A DNA stretch of 64,000 nucleotides. Origin: Brachypodium distachyon (lineage: Eukaryota > Streptophyta > Magnoliopsida > Poales > Poaceae). The notes beneath the pieces were generated by a model. That model was not told the DNA's origin and ran no database searches. It saw only the letters and a list, made by a program, of their open reading frames with translations. This document shows, one piece after another, positions 9,798 through 20,059 of this stretch; within the stretch, counting starts at the first letter, position 1; the number at the start of each line of letters is the position of its first letter. A program made the position numbers and the translations under genes. Where the stretch lies: assembly GCF_000005505.3 (NCBI RefSeq), contig NC_016133.3, positions 16,368,001 through 16,432,000 on the forward strand, read 5' to 3'.

Positions 9798-12700
9798 ATG
9801 AATTGCTCGATTTTAAGTTGGAATGTCCGGGGGCTTAATAACCCGGCAAAGAGGTGGGCTGTGTTCAAATCTGTTACGGAGTTTGATTGCAAAATTGTGT
9901 GTCTGCAAGAGACTAAATTGGCAGTCATCAGTCGGAACATTGTTGCTGAAATTTTGGGAGGGAGATTTGCTGACAATTTTGTTTTCAAGCCGGCGTTTGG
10001 TACGCGAGGAGGTGTATTGTTTGCTTGCACTGAGGATTTTGCCTTCTGCTCTGATTCCGTGGTGGAAACTGCAAATGCCATCACAGTCCTGGTTCGTGAC
10101 AAGGCAACAGGAGACAGTTGGTTCATGACTGGGGTGTACGGACCGCAGGAAGATGCTGAGAAGATCTTATTTATTCAGGAGCTTAGAGACCTAAAAGGCA
10201 TGGTGGGCAATGAATGGATGATTTTGGGAGACTTCAACATGATTAGCCGCACGGTGGATAAGAGCAACACTAATATCAACCTTCAGATGATGGGCAGATT
10301 TAGGTCTCTAATCGAGGATCTGGAGTTGATTGATTTTCCGTTGGTTGGGCGTAGGTTCACCTGGTGCAATGAGAGGGAAGTGGCTACTCTCACGAGGATC
10401 GACAGGGTGCTTGTCTCCAAAGATTGGGACTTGAGGTTCCCACAATTTCAGCTTGCACCTGCTTCTACTGCGGTTTCAGATCATTGTCCTTTGATTCTGA
10501 GCAAAATGGAGAGGAAACCATTCCGTGGTTTCAGATTTGAATTGGTTTGGCTTAATTGGCCAGGTTTTTTCCAGGTGGTTAATCTTGCATGGTGCAAACC
10601 AGTTATTGCCAGCGATCCGGTCAGGATTTTGTTTATAAAGCTTTCACGTGTTGGAAAGGCTCTGAAATGCTGGAGTCGAAAGCGATTGAAAGAGATGAGG
10701 CTTGCTGTTGATATTGCAAATGAGCTTATATTCCAGCTTGACTTGGCGCAGGAGGACAGAAGGCTTTCCCCGCTGGAGCTGGATTTCAGAAAATCATTGA
10801 AGAGCAGACTTTTAGGCTACGCGGCTATCGACAGAGCTAGATGGCGGCAGAAATCTAGAATGATTTGGATCAAGGCTGGTGATGCAAACACCAAGCTCTT
10901 TCACTTCAGAGCAAATGGGCGGCGGCGTAAAAATCATATGCCATCTTTGCAGGGGGAGGCTGGTATTGTCAAAGACCACTCCGGGAAGGAAATTTTTTTG
11001 AAAGATTTTTTTGTTCAGCTTCTTGGTGAAAGAAGGCGAAGGGATTTGAGTTTGGATTTTAATTTTCTGGGAATTCAAAGAAGGAATCTTGAGCACCTGG
11101 ACGCAAGATTCTCGATGGAGGAAATTAAGACGGCGGTGTTTGAGTTGCATGCAGAGAAGGCGCCTGGTCCTGATGGGTTCGTGGGGGCTTTCTTCAAGAA
11201 GTGTTGGCATATAATTGCAAGCGATCTTGTGGCTGCGATCAGAGGTTTTCATGACCTTAGAGGATGGAATTGGCACCTCCTAAATTCTGCTAACTTGGTG
11301 CTCCTCCCAAAGAAAGATGCAGCGGCTGAAGCTAAGGATTTTCGCCCCGTGAGCTTGATGCATGGCGTGGCGAAGATTGTGTGTAAGATTTTGGCTTCTA
11401 GGCTCGCTCCGGAGCTCCAGGACTTGATTTCTATAAGCCAAAGTGCGTTCATCAAAAGGAGATGTATCCATGATAATTTCCTTTTTGTGCAAAGTGTCAT
11501 CAAGAATGCACATGTCAAGAAGAAACCAATGCTGTTTTTCAAGTTGGATATTGCAAAGGCTTTCGACTCGGTGCACTGGGAATATCTTTTAGAAGTTCTT
11601 GAGAAGTTTGGTTTCGGGGCTCGTTGGCAAGACATGGTGGCGCTGATGCTGAGCTCCTCTTCCTCTCGGGTTTTGCTGAATGGAATCCCTGGTGCTCCCT
11701 TTAAGCATATGAGGGGTCTAAGACAGGGCGACCCTCTTTCACCAATGCTGTTTATTCTTGCGATGGAGCCGCTACAAGCGATGTTTGCGAAGGCGACCGA
11801 CTACGGCATCCTCTCTCGCCTTGAGAACCAAGCGGCGAGGCTGCGGCTAAGTCTATATGCAGATGACGTGGCCCTATTTATGAATCCAGTGGAGAGAGAG
11901 ATTGATGGGATGAGGCAGATCTTGCACTGTTTCGGGAGAGCATCCGGGTTGTTGATTAACTATGCAAAATGTTCAGTTTTCCCGATTTCTTGCCACAATG
12001 TGGATTTGGAAAGTGTTTTACATGATTTTGGTGGAACCCGGGGACAGTTCCCATGCTCTTACCTGGGGCTTCCTCTTGGTTTGCGCAAGCCAACGAGAAT
12101 TGAGGTGCAGCCTTTGATTGACAAAATGTCCGGGAAGCTCAAGACTTGGAAAGGAAAGCTGCTGTCTAGGCAGGGGAGATTGACTTTGATTAACTCGGTG
12201 CTCTCCGCATCGACCACCTATTTCTTGACTTGCTTTGCGCCCTCAGCCTGGATTGTGAAGAAGATTGATCGTTTGCGAAGAGCTTTTCTTTGGAGTGGGG
12301 AGGAGGAGACAAATGGGAGTAAATGTTTAGTAAATTGGAAAACAGTGTGTGCTCCAAAAATCTGTGGGGGGCTGGGGGTAAAGGATCTAAGGGCTTTTGG
12401 TAGGGCTTTGAGGCTGAGATGGGCCTGGCATGCTTGGGATTCGGCTGAAAGGCCATGGAAAGGAATGAAATTGCCTTGTGAGCCTACTGACATGGCCTTA
12501 TTTGCAGCTTGCGCTGTTATTTCAGTTGGCAACGGAGAGAGGATCAGCTTTTGGCATGACAACTGGACGCATGACAGTGCGTTTATGGACATGGCTCCGG
12601 AGTTATACAAATTGGCTAGATTCAAGAAAATTTCGTTAAGCGAAGCTGTTGGCACGGGCAGATGGATTCGGGGGCTGCACAGGCTTGATTCTTTAGAGAT

Positions 12701-13310
12701 GCTGCAACATTTCATTTCTTTTTGGGAAAAGGTACAGGGAACCACTCTGAATGAGGAGGAAGACTCCATTAGATGGAAATTCGATGCCAGTGGTGTTTAC
12801 ACAGCCAAATCAGCTTATGAGGTGCAATTTTTAGGGAGAACTTCAAAGGTGGCTCTAAACTCAGTTTGGAGTGTCAGATGTGAGGGCAAAATTCGGTTTT
12901 TCCTGTGGCTTTTGTTCCAGAACAGGCTGTGGACTGGGGATCGGCTGGCTTCGAGGGGCTGGCCTCATGGAGACATTTGCTGCTTTTGCGATCAGGTTTT
13001 GGAGACGGCACGGCACCTGATTCTTGATTGCCCTTTCTCCAAAGAGATCTGGGCATCTTTCTTAAGAGAGAGGCTGAGGATGTGTAGGATCGTTGAGCAA
13101 AGTACTTTGCTAATTGGTTGGTGGAGCCGCCTGCTGAAACTTAACTCAAGGAAGAAAAATCCGGACATTGCGTGGGCTAGCATGGTCGTGTGGCATATTT
13201 GGAAAGAAAGAAATCAGCGAATCTTCAAGGATTGTAGATCATCGTCGCAAAGCGTGGCTTCGGTTATTAGATCTGAATGCGCCCTCCTGTTGGAGGAGTG
13301 TTGGGAGTAG
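9798..13310 (+). CDS. LINE ORF2: apurinic endonuclease + reverse transcriptase
   Basis: An unbroken 1170-residue protein. Residues 1 to about 230 form an exonuclease-endonuclease-phosphatase fold with SWNVRGLN near 7, LQETK, GDFN near 144 and SDHCPL near 228; this nicks the target DNA. The reverse transcriptase follows, with RPVSLM, KAFDSV (catalytic Asp about 590), GLRQGDPLSP and YADD at 687-690. The last 130 residues are a zf-RVT zinc-binding domain with the C..C..H..C pattern CCFCDQVLETARHLILDCP. No RNase H domain follows. The start ATG at 9798 gives the usual MNCSILSWNVRGLNN opening. Length and domain order are complete for plant L1-type ORF2, with no stop or frameshift. Confidence 0.95.
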   Translation: MNCSILSWNVRGLNNPAKRWAVFKSVTEFDCKIVCLQETKLAVISRNIVAEILGGRFADNFVFKPAFGTRGGVLFACTEDFAFCSDSVVETANAITVLVRDKATGDSWFMTGVYGPQEDAEKILFIQELRDLKGMVGNEWMILGDFNMISRTVDKSNTNINLQMMGRFRSLIEDLELIDFPLVGRRFTWCNEREVATLTRIDRVLVSKDWDLRFPQFQLAPASTAVSDHCPLILSKMERKPFRGFRFELVWLNWPGFFQVVNLAWCKPVIASDPVRILFIKLSRVGKALKCWSRKRLKEMRLAVDIANELIFQLDLAQEDRRLSPLELDFRKSLKSRLLGYAAIDRARWRQKSRMIWIKAGDANTKLFHFRANGRRRKNHMPSLQGEAGIVKDHSGKEIFLKDFFVQLLGERRRRDLSLDFNFLGIQRRNLEHLDARFSMEEIKTAVFELHAEKAPGPDGFVGAFFKKCWHIIASDLVAAIRGFHDLRGWNWHLLNSANLVLLPKKDAAAEAKDFRPVSLMHGVAKIVCKILASRLAPELQDLISISQSAFIKRRCIHDNFLFVQSVIKNAHVKKKPMLFFKLDIAKAFDSVHWEYLLEVLEKFGFGARWQDMVALMLSSSSSRVLLNGIPGAPFKHMRGLRQGDPLSPMLFILAMEPLQAMFAKATDYGILSRLENQAARLRLSLYADDVALFMNPVEREIDGMRQILHCFGRASGLLINYAKCSVFPISCHNVDLESVLHDFGGTRGQFPCSYLGLPLGLRKPTRIEVQPLIDKMSGKLKTWKGKLLSRQGRLTLINSVLSASTTYFLTCFAPSAWIVKKIDRLRRAFLWSGEEETNGSKCLVNWKTVCAPKICGGLGVKDLRAFGRALRLRWAWHAWDSAERPWKGMKLPCEPTDMALFAACAVISVGNGERISFWHDNWTHDSAFMDMAPELYKLARFKKISLSEAVGTGRWIRGLHRLDSLEMLQHFISFWEKVQGTTLNEEEDSIRWKFDASGVYTAKSAYEVQFLGRTSKVALNSVWSVRCEGKIRFFLWLLFQNRLWTGDRLASRGWPHGDICCFCDQVLETARHLILDCPFSKEIWASFLRERLRMCRIVEQSTLLIGWWSRLLKLNSRKKNPDIAWASMVVWHIWKERNQRIFKDCRSSSQSVASVIRSECALLLEECWE

Positions 13311-13445
13311 CTTATTTCATTTGAAACCAGCCAGTTGCTTGTAATTGGCTTGGTTCTTTTTGTCAATTCATGTATACTTTCTCGTCCACTTTAATGAAAA
13401 AGCAGAGCTCCTGCTAAGTTCTTCAAAAAAAAAAAGTAACACATC

Positions 13446-13833
13446 ATCAGAAGTTTTTGCATTTTCTTTCTTTGCATCACCATTATCGCTCAAAAGAAGC
13501 CATGGCATGTGTTTTTTTTTCCTGTTTCTGCGTTTTAATGTTTGGTTACGAATAGCACATTTGCTCCTTCTGCAGCTTCAAAATTTTGTCAAAAAGTTCT
13601 TGCTCAAAATCTAGTCAGGAAAACAGAACACAAACGTGCAACTTGTAGCTCGTATGCATGTTTTTGGTCCGGATGATTTCTTCTACTGACGGAACCAAGA
13701 TCTGAACATACCCTACACCCGCATACAGAGAATGTTTCATGCCAACACAATTTCAGAAATGAGGTCGCAGATCACAGACTAGCCCTTGCTGGCATTAGCA
13801 GATGCAGATGCAACGAGACAAATATAAACTATT
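13446..13833. other. Intergenic sequence, no feature seen
   Basis: T-rich sequence after the LINE insertion; no gene or repeat end recognised. Confidence 0.4.
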
Positions 13834-13930
13834 ATAAGTAAGCGATCCATAACAAGTGTCTCAGATTTTGTACTAACTTAATACAAAGTTGTACAAGGTC
13901 TGAGACACGTAATATTGATTGGAGGGAGTA
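13834..13930. mobile_element. Stowaway-type MITE
   Basis: Arms with GTGTCTCAGATTTTGTAC and GTACAAGGTCTGAGACAC face each other across a short centre, and the right end reads GGAGGGAGTA with the flanking TA. This is the layout of a Stowaway (Tc1/Mariner-type) MITE common in grasses. The left terminus is worn (CGATCCAT in place of CTCCCTC). Confidence 0.75.
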
Positions 13931-14095
13931 GTTAAACACACGCTACTGGAAGACGTAACCTGGTGAAGCAACAGAAAGCTTGTCTTTCACACCAACTATC
14001 CAGAATACATACATGGGACCCCTACATACATACACACACACGAACTATATATCCACAAAAGATGGTATTGGGGAGAAGATCACAGAGAGTTGTGC

Positions 14096-15880
14096 TCAGT
14101 CATCCCAGGCCACATCGCTCAAGTCGGACATCTGGGACGAGGAACCCGAGGAGTATTCCCAGTAGTAGTTGTCAGCATACTCACCAACATACTCCACTGC
14201 TGCTTCGTTATGAAGGACACGAGCCTCCATTTCACGTAGATCATCCTGTTCGAAACAAATGTTACGGAGATCTGGGCAGTGGACACGAGGCCAGCGTCCA
14301 GGCAGCCAGACATGCGTGAGCTTGGCGCAGCGAGCCAGGAGTTCATCGTCCACTTGGAGGTGGCGGCACGCGGTGAGGTCGACGCACTCGAGGCGTGGGC
14401 AGCCGTCGAGGATAGTGTAGACTCCTCCATTGGTCAGGCTGTCAGCTGCCAGCTGAAGGAGTTGCAGCTCGTGCAGGTTTGCCGCGATGGCAAACGCCAC
14501 CCGGTTGTGCCTCGCCTCCCAGTCCCCGTAAGGGAAACCTGGGAAGAAAGGCCCAACCTCATCATCAGCAGCAGTATCTCCGTTGTCGTCGTCCTCGTCG
14601 TGGTACTGTTCAGGGGACTGTGCTGTTCCATGCTCATCTCTGGGATCGTTGCATAGTACTGTTCCATGGTCATCTCTGGCGTCATTGCTTCTGAGTTGAA
14701 CCATGGCACATGGATTCTTAGGCGTTTCAGCTGTGGGCGCGCTGCGCCAAGCTGCTTGAGAAAATATGCTGGATGCTTCTGATGCGAGCATTCTATCTCT
14801 TCCAGCATTGGACATTTAGCTGCAAGCCTGGCAACTCTGTCATCCGGAAAGTATCCCGATGCGATGATTCGAATGCTCTTCAACGAGTTTCCTCTGCAGA
14901 GTTAAGAATCAAAATAAACACGATATATAAAATCAACCTCAGACAAGAAATACAACAGGACCGCATAACAAGTTAACAGTAAGCATACTTTCTCCTTAAA
15001 GCGAAGTGCTTGGAGCGATCACATAATCACATACTCCCTCTGATCCTAAATTCTTGACCCAAATTTTCCCAATATGGATGTATCTATTCTTAAAAAGCGT
15101 TTAGATGCATGTAATATTTCGACAACAATTTAGGATCGGAGGGAGTACCATAATATCAAAAGAGATAGCTCACTTACTAGGCAATAAGCGATCTGTCCTA
15201 AATAGGCTCTCCTAATTGCAGACATAAAAGAGCTAGTAGGTAAAGTCATATTCGGTTTTAGTTTGCAAACTACTAATCTCTAGAATTTGGAGTGTCCTTT
15301 GAACACCTAACTATACTAGACATGTCAGAATAATACATCATAAAAAAACTGACCAATTTTGACAAAATTTCACCAAGCCGATATGACATCACTTCACTGC
15401 CCAGGTTAAATTCCTGCTTGGCAAAAACTATTAAGGGAGGTAAATAGTGTGACAGTGCTCAAGACTGATAGGTAGTATGTAGTAAAAGGTGCAGACATTC
15501 AAGAGCAGAAATTTGGGGCCCAAAGAAAAATACCTGCTTGCAATGTAATCCAGGAGTTCGCTACTGACAAACTTCTGTGCCCAGAATGACTCCATCCGTC
15601 CGTCAGAACGATCTACGGCCACCTTTGCCATTTTGCACATGACATCTCCCGCCTTCGAGAACACCACGTTGTGCCGTGGACATGACACGAAACGCCACAA
15701 GTCAGGCAACTTGGCGGCCTCCAACCATGAGTGGCACACAAGCCCCGCACCCATCAGGATCTCAATGGTCCCAAGCTTTGTGAAGATAGCAGAAAGCGCA
15801 TCAACTGTGAGCTCAGACCAATCCCTAACTTCAGGCACAGGCAAAGGTTTTGGCTCCGCCTCCATTGTGCGAGGTAGTAC
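14096..15880 (-). CDS. F-box/LRR protein (SKIP19/FBL23-like), copy 1, with an apparent frameshift
   Basis: Probable substrate receptor of an SCF ubiquitin ligase. Exon A (15534-15865, start ATG at 15865) encodes the F-box: [36 protein letters not shown]. Exon B (14096-14893) encodes leucine-rich repeats; the splice joins AG|A to give ..[17 protein letters not shown].. with GT/AG borders. Within exon B the reading frame changes between about 14595 and 14640. The first part ends at [19 protein letters not shown]; the LRR part ([49 protein letters not shown]) is in another frame. The break lies in a short tandem duplication of CCAGAGATGA.CATGGAACAG. Read as it stands, the protein would lose its last third. 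It is paralogous to 23873-25127. A third, more upstream exon is possible (see 16672-16851). Confidence 0.8.
15032..15147. mobile_element. Stowaway MITE in the F-box intron
   Basis: TACTCCCTCTGATCCTAAAT at the left and ATTTAGGATCGGAGGGAGTA at the right are near-perfect inverted ends, each with the TA target. It sits in the intron (14894-15533) of the F-box gene. It is the same subfamily as 40154-40270, 42262-42378 and 45351-45479 (shared ATATTACATG/CATGTAATAT core). The paralogous intron of copy 2 lacks it, so it inserted after the duplication. Confidence 0.9.
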
Positions 15881-16192
15881 CTAAAAATGAGGGTATCATC
15901 AAAAAGAGAACAAGGATGACTAACTCTAATTTGCATGATGCCATGCTAAATCACAGGTTGCACACAACATAGAAGAATTTAATGTAATGTAGTTAGAAGT
16001 AGCTTCTCTGTACAAGGTAAATGTAACTTTTAGGATTAAACCTATGGATTATAGAATGGTTAAATGGTTTAGACTGAAGAAACTTCAGATCTCTAAGTCT
16101 TATATATGTCCATTTACTCTAATCAACATTCCAACTAATGTACTGATAGATGAAACATGTAAAACTCTCTGCCCCAATGCTCAATGTGTTAA
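15881..16192. other. Upstream flank of F-box copy 1, shared with copy 2
   Basis: Aligns with 25141-25470, the same position in copy 2 (words such as AGAGAACAAGGATGAC, GATGAAACATGTAAAACTCT). It may be an intron if the upstream exon at 16672-16851 is real; otherwise promoter. The acceptor TTTTTAG on the minus strand lies at 15881-15887. Confidence 0.5.
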
Positions 16193-16413
16193 GAGCATCC
16201 CCAAGAGTTTCCCTATCTCATACACAGTCCTATTTGGGCAATATGTGTTGGAAATAATCTTTCCTTAATTCACGTTAGTCTGTCTGAGTACTATTTGAGT
16301 TAGTATTAGGAATCCGCGTGTTACTTTCCTAGAGAGAGGAGAGATTTACGGGGATGAATCGTTTATAGGGACCCATAGGGAACCAAATTTTGAGGAAGCT
16401 GCTGGAGATGCTC
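16193..16413. mobile_element. Tourist/Harbinger-type MITE with TAA duplication
   Basis: The left end GAGCATCCCCAA and right end GGAGATGCTC are inverted repeats, each flanked by TAA (16190-16192 and 16414-16416), the usual PIF/Harbinger target. 221 bp, non-coding. Related end words occur at 25478 in copy 2 (GAGCACCTCCAAGG). Confidence 0.7.
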
Positions 16414-16671
16414 TAAGAGACCCACACACACAATAGAAAAGAAACCAAAAGGGAGTGGTTATCTCCCTCTCTGACATTGGGTACCAATTAACTGTCAGAA
16501 ACCAACTACTTAACTTGGTGACTAGCAACAATGAAATAATTTACTTGGCAGGAAGAAACTTCTTGTCAAGTTTGTTATAAAAACAAATACTTCTTGGCAA
16601 TTACTGCTAGATTGAAATGATAACTCCACACCTCAGATGGAATCGAAATGAAGAACCTCTGACATAGTTAC

Positions 16672-16851
16672 CATTGTGGAGGGAAGCGGCAGAGTCTTCA
16701 TTTCAGGGCATTTTTTATGGACAATGATATCCGAGGGTCTGAGGTTTCCGTTGGGAAGCTGATCTTTCCCGTCTTCATGTTCCATTATCATTCCCTCCTC
16801 AGATTGATCATGCTGCTCCATTCTCATTCCCTCCTCAGATGGCTGATCCAT
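16672..16851 (-). CDS. Possible 5' exon of F-box copy 1
   Basis: On the minus strand an ATG at 16851 opens a frame with a short acidic repeat (SEEGMRMEQHDQ, SEEGMIMEHEDG). A good donor ATG|GTAACT lies at 16672/16671. Joining it to the acceptor before 15880 keeps the frame (..[16 protein letters not shown]..) and would add about 65 residues before the F-box. There is no matching exon upstream of copy 2, and the known family usually starts at the MEAEP-type methionine. So this may equally be 5' UTR or an unrelated open frame. Confidence 0.3.
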
Positions 16852-17413
16852 CGCAACACCAGTCTAATAAAAAAAATACGCTTAAGTAGTTTATATAAAT
16901 ATCAGGTGCATCAAATAGTTTTTTAAGAAGATACTAAGAATTTGAAACTACTCCTAATAAATTATTAGCTTCCCTTCCATGATGGGCTAAATGCTTTTAA
17001 GCTATGAACATGGTTTAGCTAAGTTGTAAGTACAGAGCTAAAATCACAAAGCCATGCTCGAATAATCATTTTTCTAGCTAGGTTGATTTAATATCCCACT
17101 AAGATTTCACGTTGATAAAAATTTATATCCCAATGCTTAAGGTCGCATGGAGAATTATAGGAAGGAATCAATAATGAAGGAAACATACCAGCTTATAAAA
17201 TCAGAACACAAAGACAATAGTTAAATGCCACATACCTCTATCTACAATCAGAATAGCCATGCCCCAAACAAAAACAAACAAGGGAAACCATTTCAGATAG
17301 ATAAACCAAAAAAACGAGCCAACACAAATCATACATGCGTTAAGTAGTATACACAAGTATGAACCATGAACTGAAGTTTCAGTTGGGTGGTGCCACAAGC
17401 AGTGTGAGTCATC
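16852..17413. other. Intergenic sequence between F-box copy 1 and solo LTR
   Basis: AT-rich; no gene supported. The minus-strand frame near 17201-17350 is hydrophobic but has no known domain and partly overlaps the LTR. Confidence 0.4.
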
Positions 17414-18232
17414 CACTGTGTCGGGGGGATGACCCCGGGTAGGGTCATGACGACACATGTTAGCCGGGATAGCAAGAGCAAAGCCGGTGCAAGCAAGTAC
17501 GCCGGCATCCTTAAGCCGACTTAATAACAGGCCGGCATACCAAAGGTATGCCGGCATATCTATCTTGTCTTATGTGATTGCAGGATAAGCACGAGCTATC
17601 TGATCTCGGCTATGGCCGGGATGCGCCAACGGTCTTATCCTGGGCACATGGTGCAAAGTAAAGCAGCGCTTCCTTTATGATGGAAAAGCAGTCGTTGCTC
17701 ACGTCGCTGTGCCAGGCAACTGCACGGTGACGCGCCGTAGAAGGACTGATGACGAAGGCCGGGGCATGGCTACAATGCGCGCCGCCTGGCAGTACGAAAA
17801 GCACAAAGCTGCATTGTCCCCTCCTGGACAATTTGGAAGGGACCATGGGGCGTACCCGGCGGGCCCGGAGGTAGCTAGGGTTTGCTTTTGGTCCACATGT
17901 CAGTGTGACACCATTGGCCTATAGATAGGAGCACCACCCCTCCCGTGAGAGGGGTTCCTCACTTAGCCATTTAGAAGTTCTCCTTCTCATTCTTCCTCCT
18001 CAAGAAACAGCTTAAGGAGCACCATTGTAGCCCTTGTTATCTCGGATAATACAACAAAGCATGAGTAGGAGCTTTACCTCACCAAGAGGGCTCCGAACCT
18101 GGGTAAACACCATGTGTTCTTGTACTGTGCGTGGTTCACATCACGCCCTCCCTCCTCCGGTTCCTCCTTCGTCCATCGGCCCCATCTTAAGCCATCATAT
18201 GGCATCTGCCGTGACGCCACCACGACACACTG
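17414..18232. mobile_element. Solo LTR of an LTR retrotransposon
   Basis: The 809-bp LTR at 17419-18227 begins TGTCGGGGGGATGACC and ends CCACCACGACA, so TGTCG/CGACA are the inverted tips. An exact 5-bp duplication CACTG flanks it (17414-17418, 18228-18232). No internal retrotransposon sequence is present, which fits unequal recombination between the two LTRs of a former full element. A TATA-like CTATAGATA at 17919-17927 and a perfect 11-bp hairpin (17531-17555) lie inside. It inserted between the F-box and NF-YB genes of copy 1; copy 2 lacks it. Confidence 0.92.
17531..17555. repeat. Perfect 11-bp hairpin inside the LTR
   Basis: GCCGGCATACC and GGTATGCCGGC are exact reverse complements around an AAA loop. 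Further GCCGGCAT words nearby repeat the arm. It may be a regulatory or packaging structure of the element; the function is unknown. Confidence 0.8.
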
Positions 18233-18482
18233 ATCCCCAATCTGAACAGAACTATTTAAAATTGCCGGTTAAGGCCAACCCGGCCAGACAGAAGCTAGTT
18301 AGCCTAGAGATCTAAAGCTAGAAAAGAAGCACTTTGGCTAGAACTCTTGATACACAATAATCCAACTCAATTGCTTCGGAATGACCGGATTATATCTCAG
18401 AAACTGAAGAGGATCGATTGCCTGAGGCGGATTGAAGTACACACGTATATACAAGCTCTTAACTATATCTCAGGATTCAGAA

Positions 18483-18954
18483 TCAGCTCAATTTTGGTGG
18501 ATTTACCAAAACATCGACATTTTCAGCACGCACGCACGCACGCACCTCTCTGTACTTGTGCAGGTAGAGCTGGAGAGGCTCGATGTAGTCCCGAAACCCC
18601 AGCGAGGCCATCGCCGACAACAGGTGGTCTCCGGTCACGGCCTCCTGCTTCCCCTCCCTGCACTTGCCATTCGCCCTGCAACGCAGTAAAGCGCACAAGT
18701 GAACCGGCGAAACCAAAAGGTAAAACAGACTAAAGCGCCCCATTTTATTAAGCTCTGGTGACGGAGGCGATGAACTCGGAGACGGAAGCCTGCACGGCTT
18801 CCTCGGCGTCCTTGCCGATGTCGCCGTCGGGCGGGATGGCCTTCCGCATGATGCGGCCGATGTCGGCGATGGGCAGGAGCTGGCCGCCCTGCTGCTCCCT
18901 GCTGCCGCCGCCGCCGCCGCCAAATCGTGGGCTCGCCGCCGGCGCGTCCTCCAT
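18483..18954 (-). pseudogene. NF-YB: NF-YB (CCAAT-binding histone-fold) copy 1, splice donor lost
   Basis: NF-YB pairs with NF-YC through a histone fold and binds CCAAT boxes together with NF-YA. Exon 1 starts with ATG at 18954 (MEDAPAASPRFGGGGGG) and runs to ..QLLPIADIGRIMRKAIPPDG..SEFIASVTR. In copy 2 the intron starts GA|GTAATAAATAAA; here the same spot reads GC|TTAATAAAAT, so the GT is gone and the frame ends in TAA at 18748, 68 codons in. Exon 2 (18483-18675, acceptor TTGCAG) still encodes ANGKCREGKQEAVTGDHLL, LGFRDYIEPLQLYLHKYRE. After KYREV a GTGC tetranucleotide has expanded by 8 bases relative to copy 2, so the copy-2 stop is bypassed and 20 extra residues follow. GAG|GTGCGT could also be a donor to a further exon. 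Without splicing only half of the histone fold is made. Confidence 0.8.
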
Positions 18955-19340
18955 GTGTCCCACAAACCGAAACACTACCAAACCCTAACCCCTGGAAGGC
19001 TCGAGAATCGCTCGGAGGCCGGAGCGAAGAGGAGAGATTGTCAGCTTATGGAGGCGCGCGACGTGGCGGGAGCTGGGGAAGCCAGAGAGGCTCAGGGGGG
19101 GAGTGAGGTGGCGACTGGTGGAAGAACCGAAGAAGACGAAGAGACGAGGTCGGTTCGTCGACATTTGTCAAGACATTCGGCGGTTGGTTTGGGCTTTGGG
19201 CTGGCCTTTTTTCGACAGGGTCTTAATGGGCTTGCTACCATCACGTGGCCTGCTAGTGCTAGGGATTCCATCGTTTCTTCGTTCCTCCGCAGAGAAAACC
19301 AACCTCGCTCAGAAAAAAAAGATGTTGCTCTCAAAAAAAA
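18955..19340. promoter_or_regulatory. Presumed NF-YB copy 1 upstream region
   Basis: Upstream of the NF-YB ATG on the minus strand. Bases 18975-19020 are nearly identical to 26520-26570 before copy 2 (ACCAAACCCTAACCCC, GGAAGGCTCGAGAATCGCTC), showing that the duplication includes the promoter or 5' UTR. No clear TATA box was located. Confidence 0.5.
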
Positions 19341-19900
19341 AAAGATGTCAGACTAAAATGAGCACGCCAAAAATGAAATGGTAACTAATTTCTTCTATTT
19401 ATGCTTGCGTACGTACATACTCGGAGCAAAGCGTCCATATTGTTGATTTATGTGCCATACCAAATGCGCTCATCATGCGAGAACTGTTGAGGAAGGATTA
19501 CATGTGTGAGCCAGCGTTCCTTTTAACGTGAGACTAAGAGAAGCAAAATAAGCTGCCCTTTAAATATACCATCACTATCAACTATCACAACGGTTGATTT
19601 CGGGATGAAACTCCTCGTAACATTTGGTCTAGAATGGTAGAAGTGCTGAGATATTGGAAGAGAACAAAATCAAAGTTTTATTCGGTGCGGTAAGAGAGGT
19701 CGCTGGTAGGATATGAGTATGCAGCTCGGACGTTCCTGTCAAAATTAGTGCCCGAGCCTCGGCGAGCTTCGACATTGGAGTTGCAGAGGAAGGTCACATT
19801 TCAGATGAAGACCTCCACTTATCCCAAAGGGCGGTGGAATATTGACATGCAGCTACGCTCCAAGGCTGCATGGTATCAGTACCTTTTTATTATATATGTG
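19341..19900 (+). repeat. Local dispersed repeat family, copy 4
   Basis: Best match of the family to copy 1 (1960-2640): GAGCA(C/T)GCCAAA, GGAAGGATTA.ATGTGTGAGC, AAGCTGCCCTTTAAATAT, GAGATATTGGAAGAGAACAA at 19648, ATGAGTATGCAGCTCGGACG, CCACTTATCC. Non-coding. Confidence 0.7.
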
Positions 19901-20059
19901 ACTCAGTGGCACACATAATTGATGTTTGCCAATTCTCAAAAAGTGACGACTTTCTCTACTTGTAATTACGAAAATACATTATCATTTTTTTCATGTGAAT
20001 TGTGCTCTTATATTATAGTGCATAGTCATTCTATATATCTCTTTTCAAAAAAATAGAAA

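Larger units (their letters stand above)
9154..13445 (+). mobile_element. 5'-truncated LINE (L1-type) with perfect target-site duplication
   Basis: A non-LTR retrotransposon. The element runs from 9169 to about 13430 and ends in a poly-A tail. It is flanked by an exact 15-bp duplication AAAAAGTAACACATC at 9154-9168 and 13431-13445, as left by target-primed reverse transcription. It holds the end of ORF1 and a complete ORF2. The 3' UTR has the grass LINE style ending TTTAATGAAAAAGCAGAGCT...CTTC(A)n. The perfect duplication and unbroken ORF2 indicate a recent insertion. The 5' truncation removed most of ORF1 and the promoter, so it cannot be an autonomous source copy. Confidence 0.93.
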
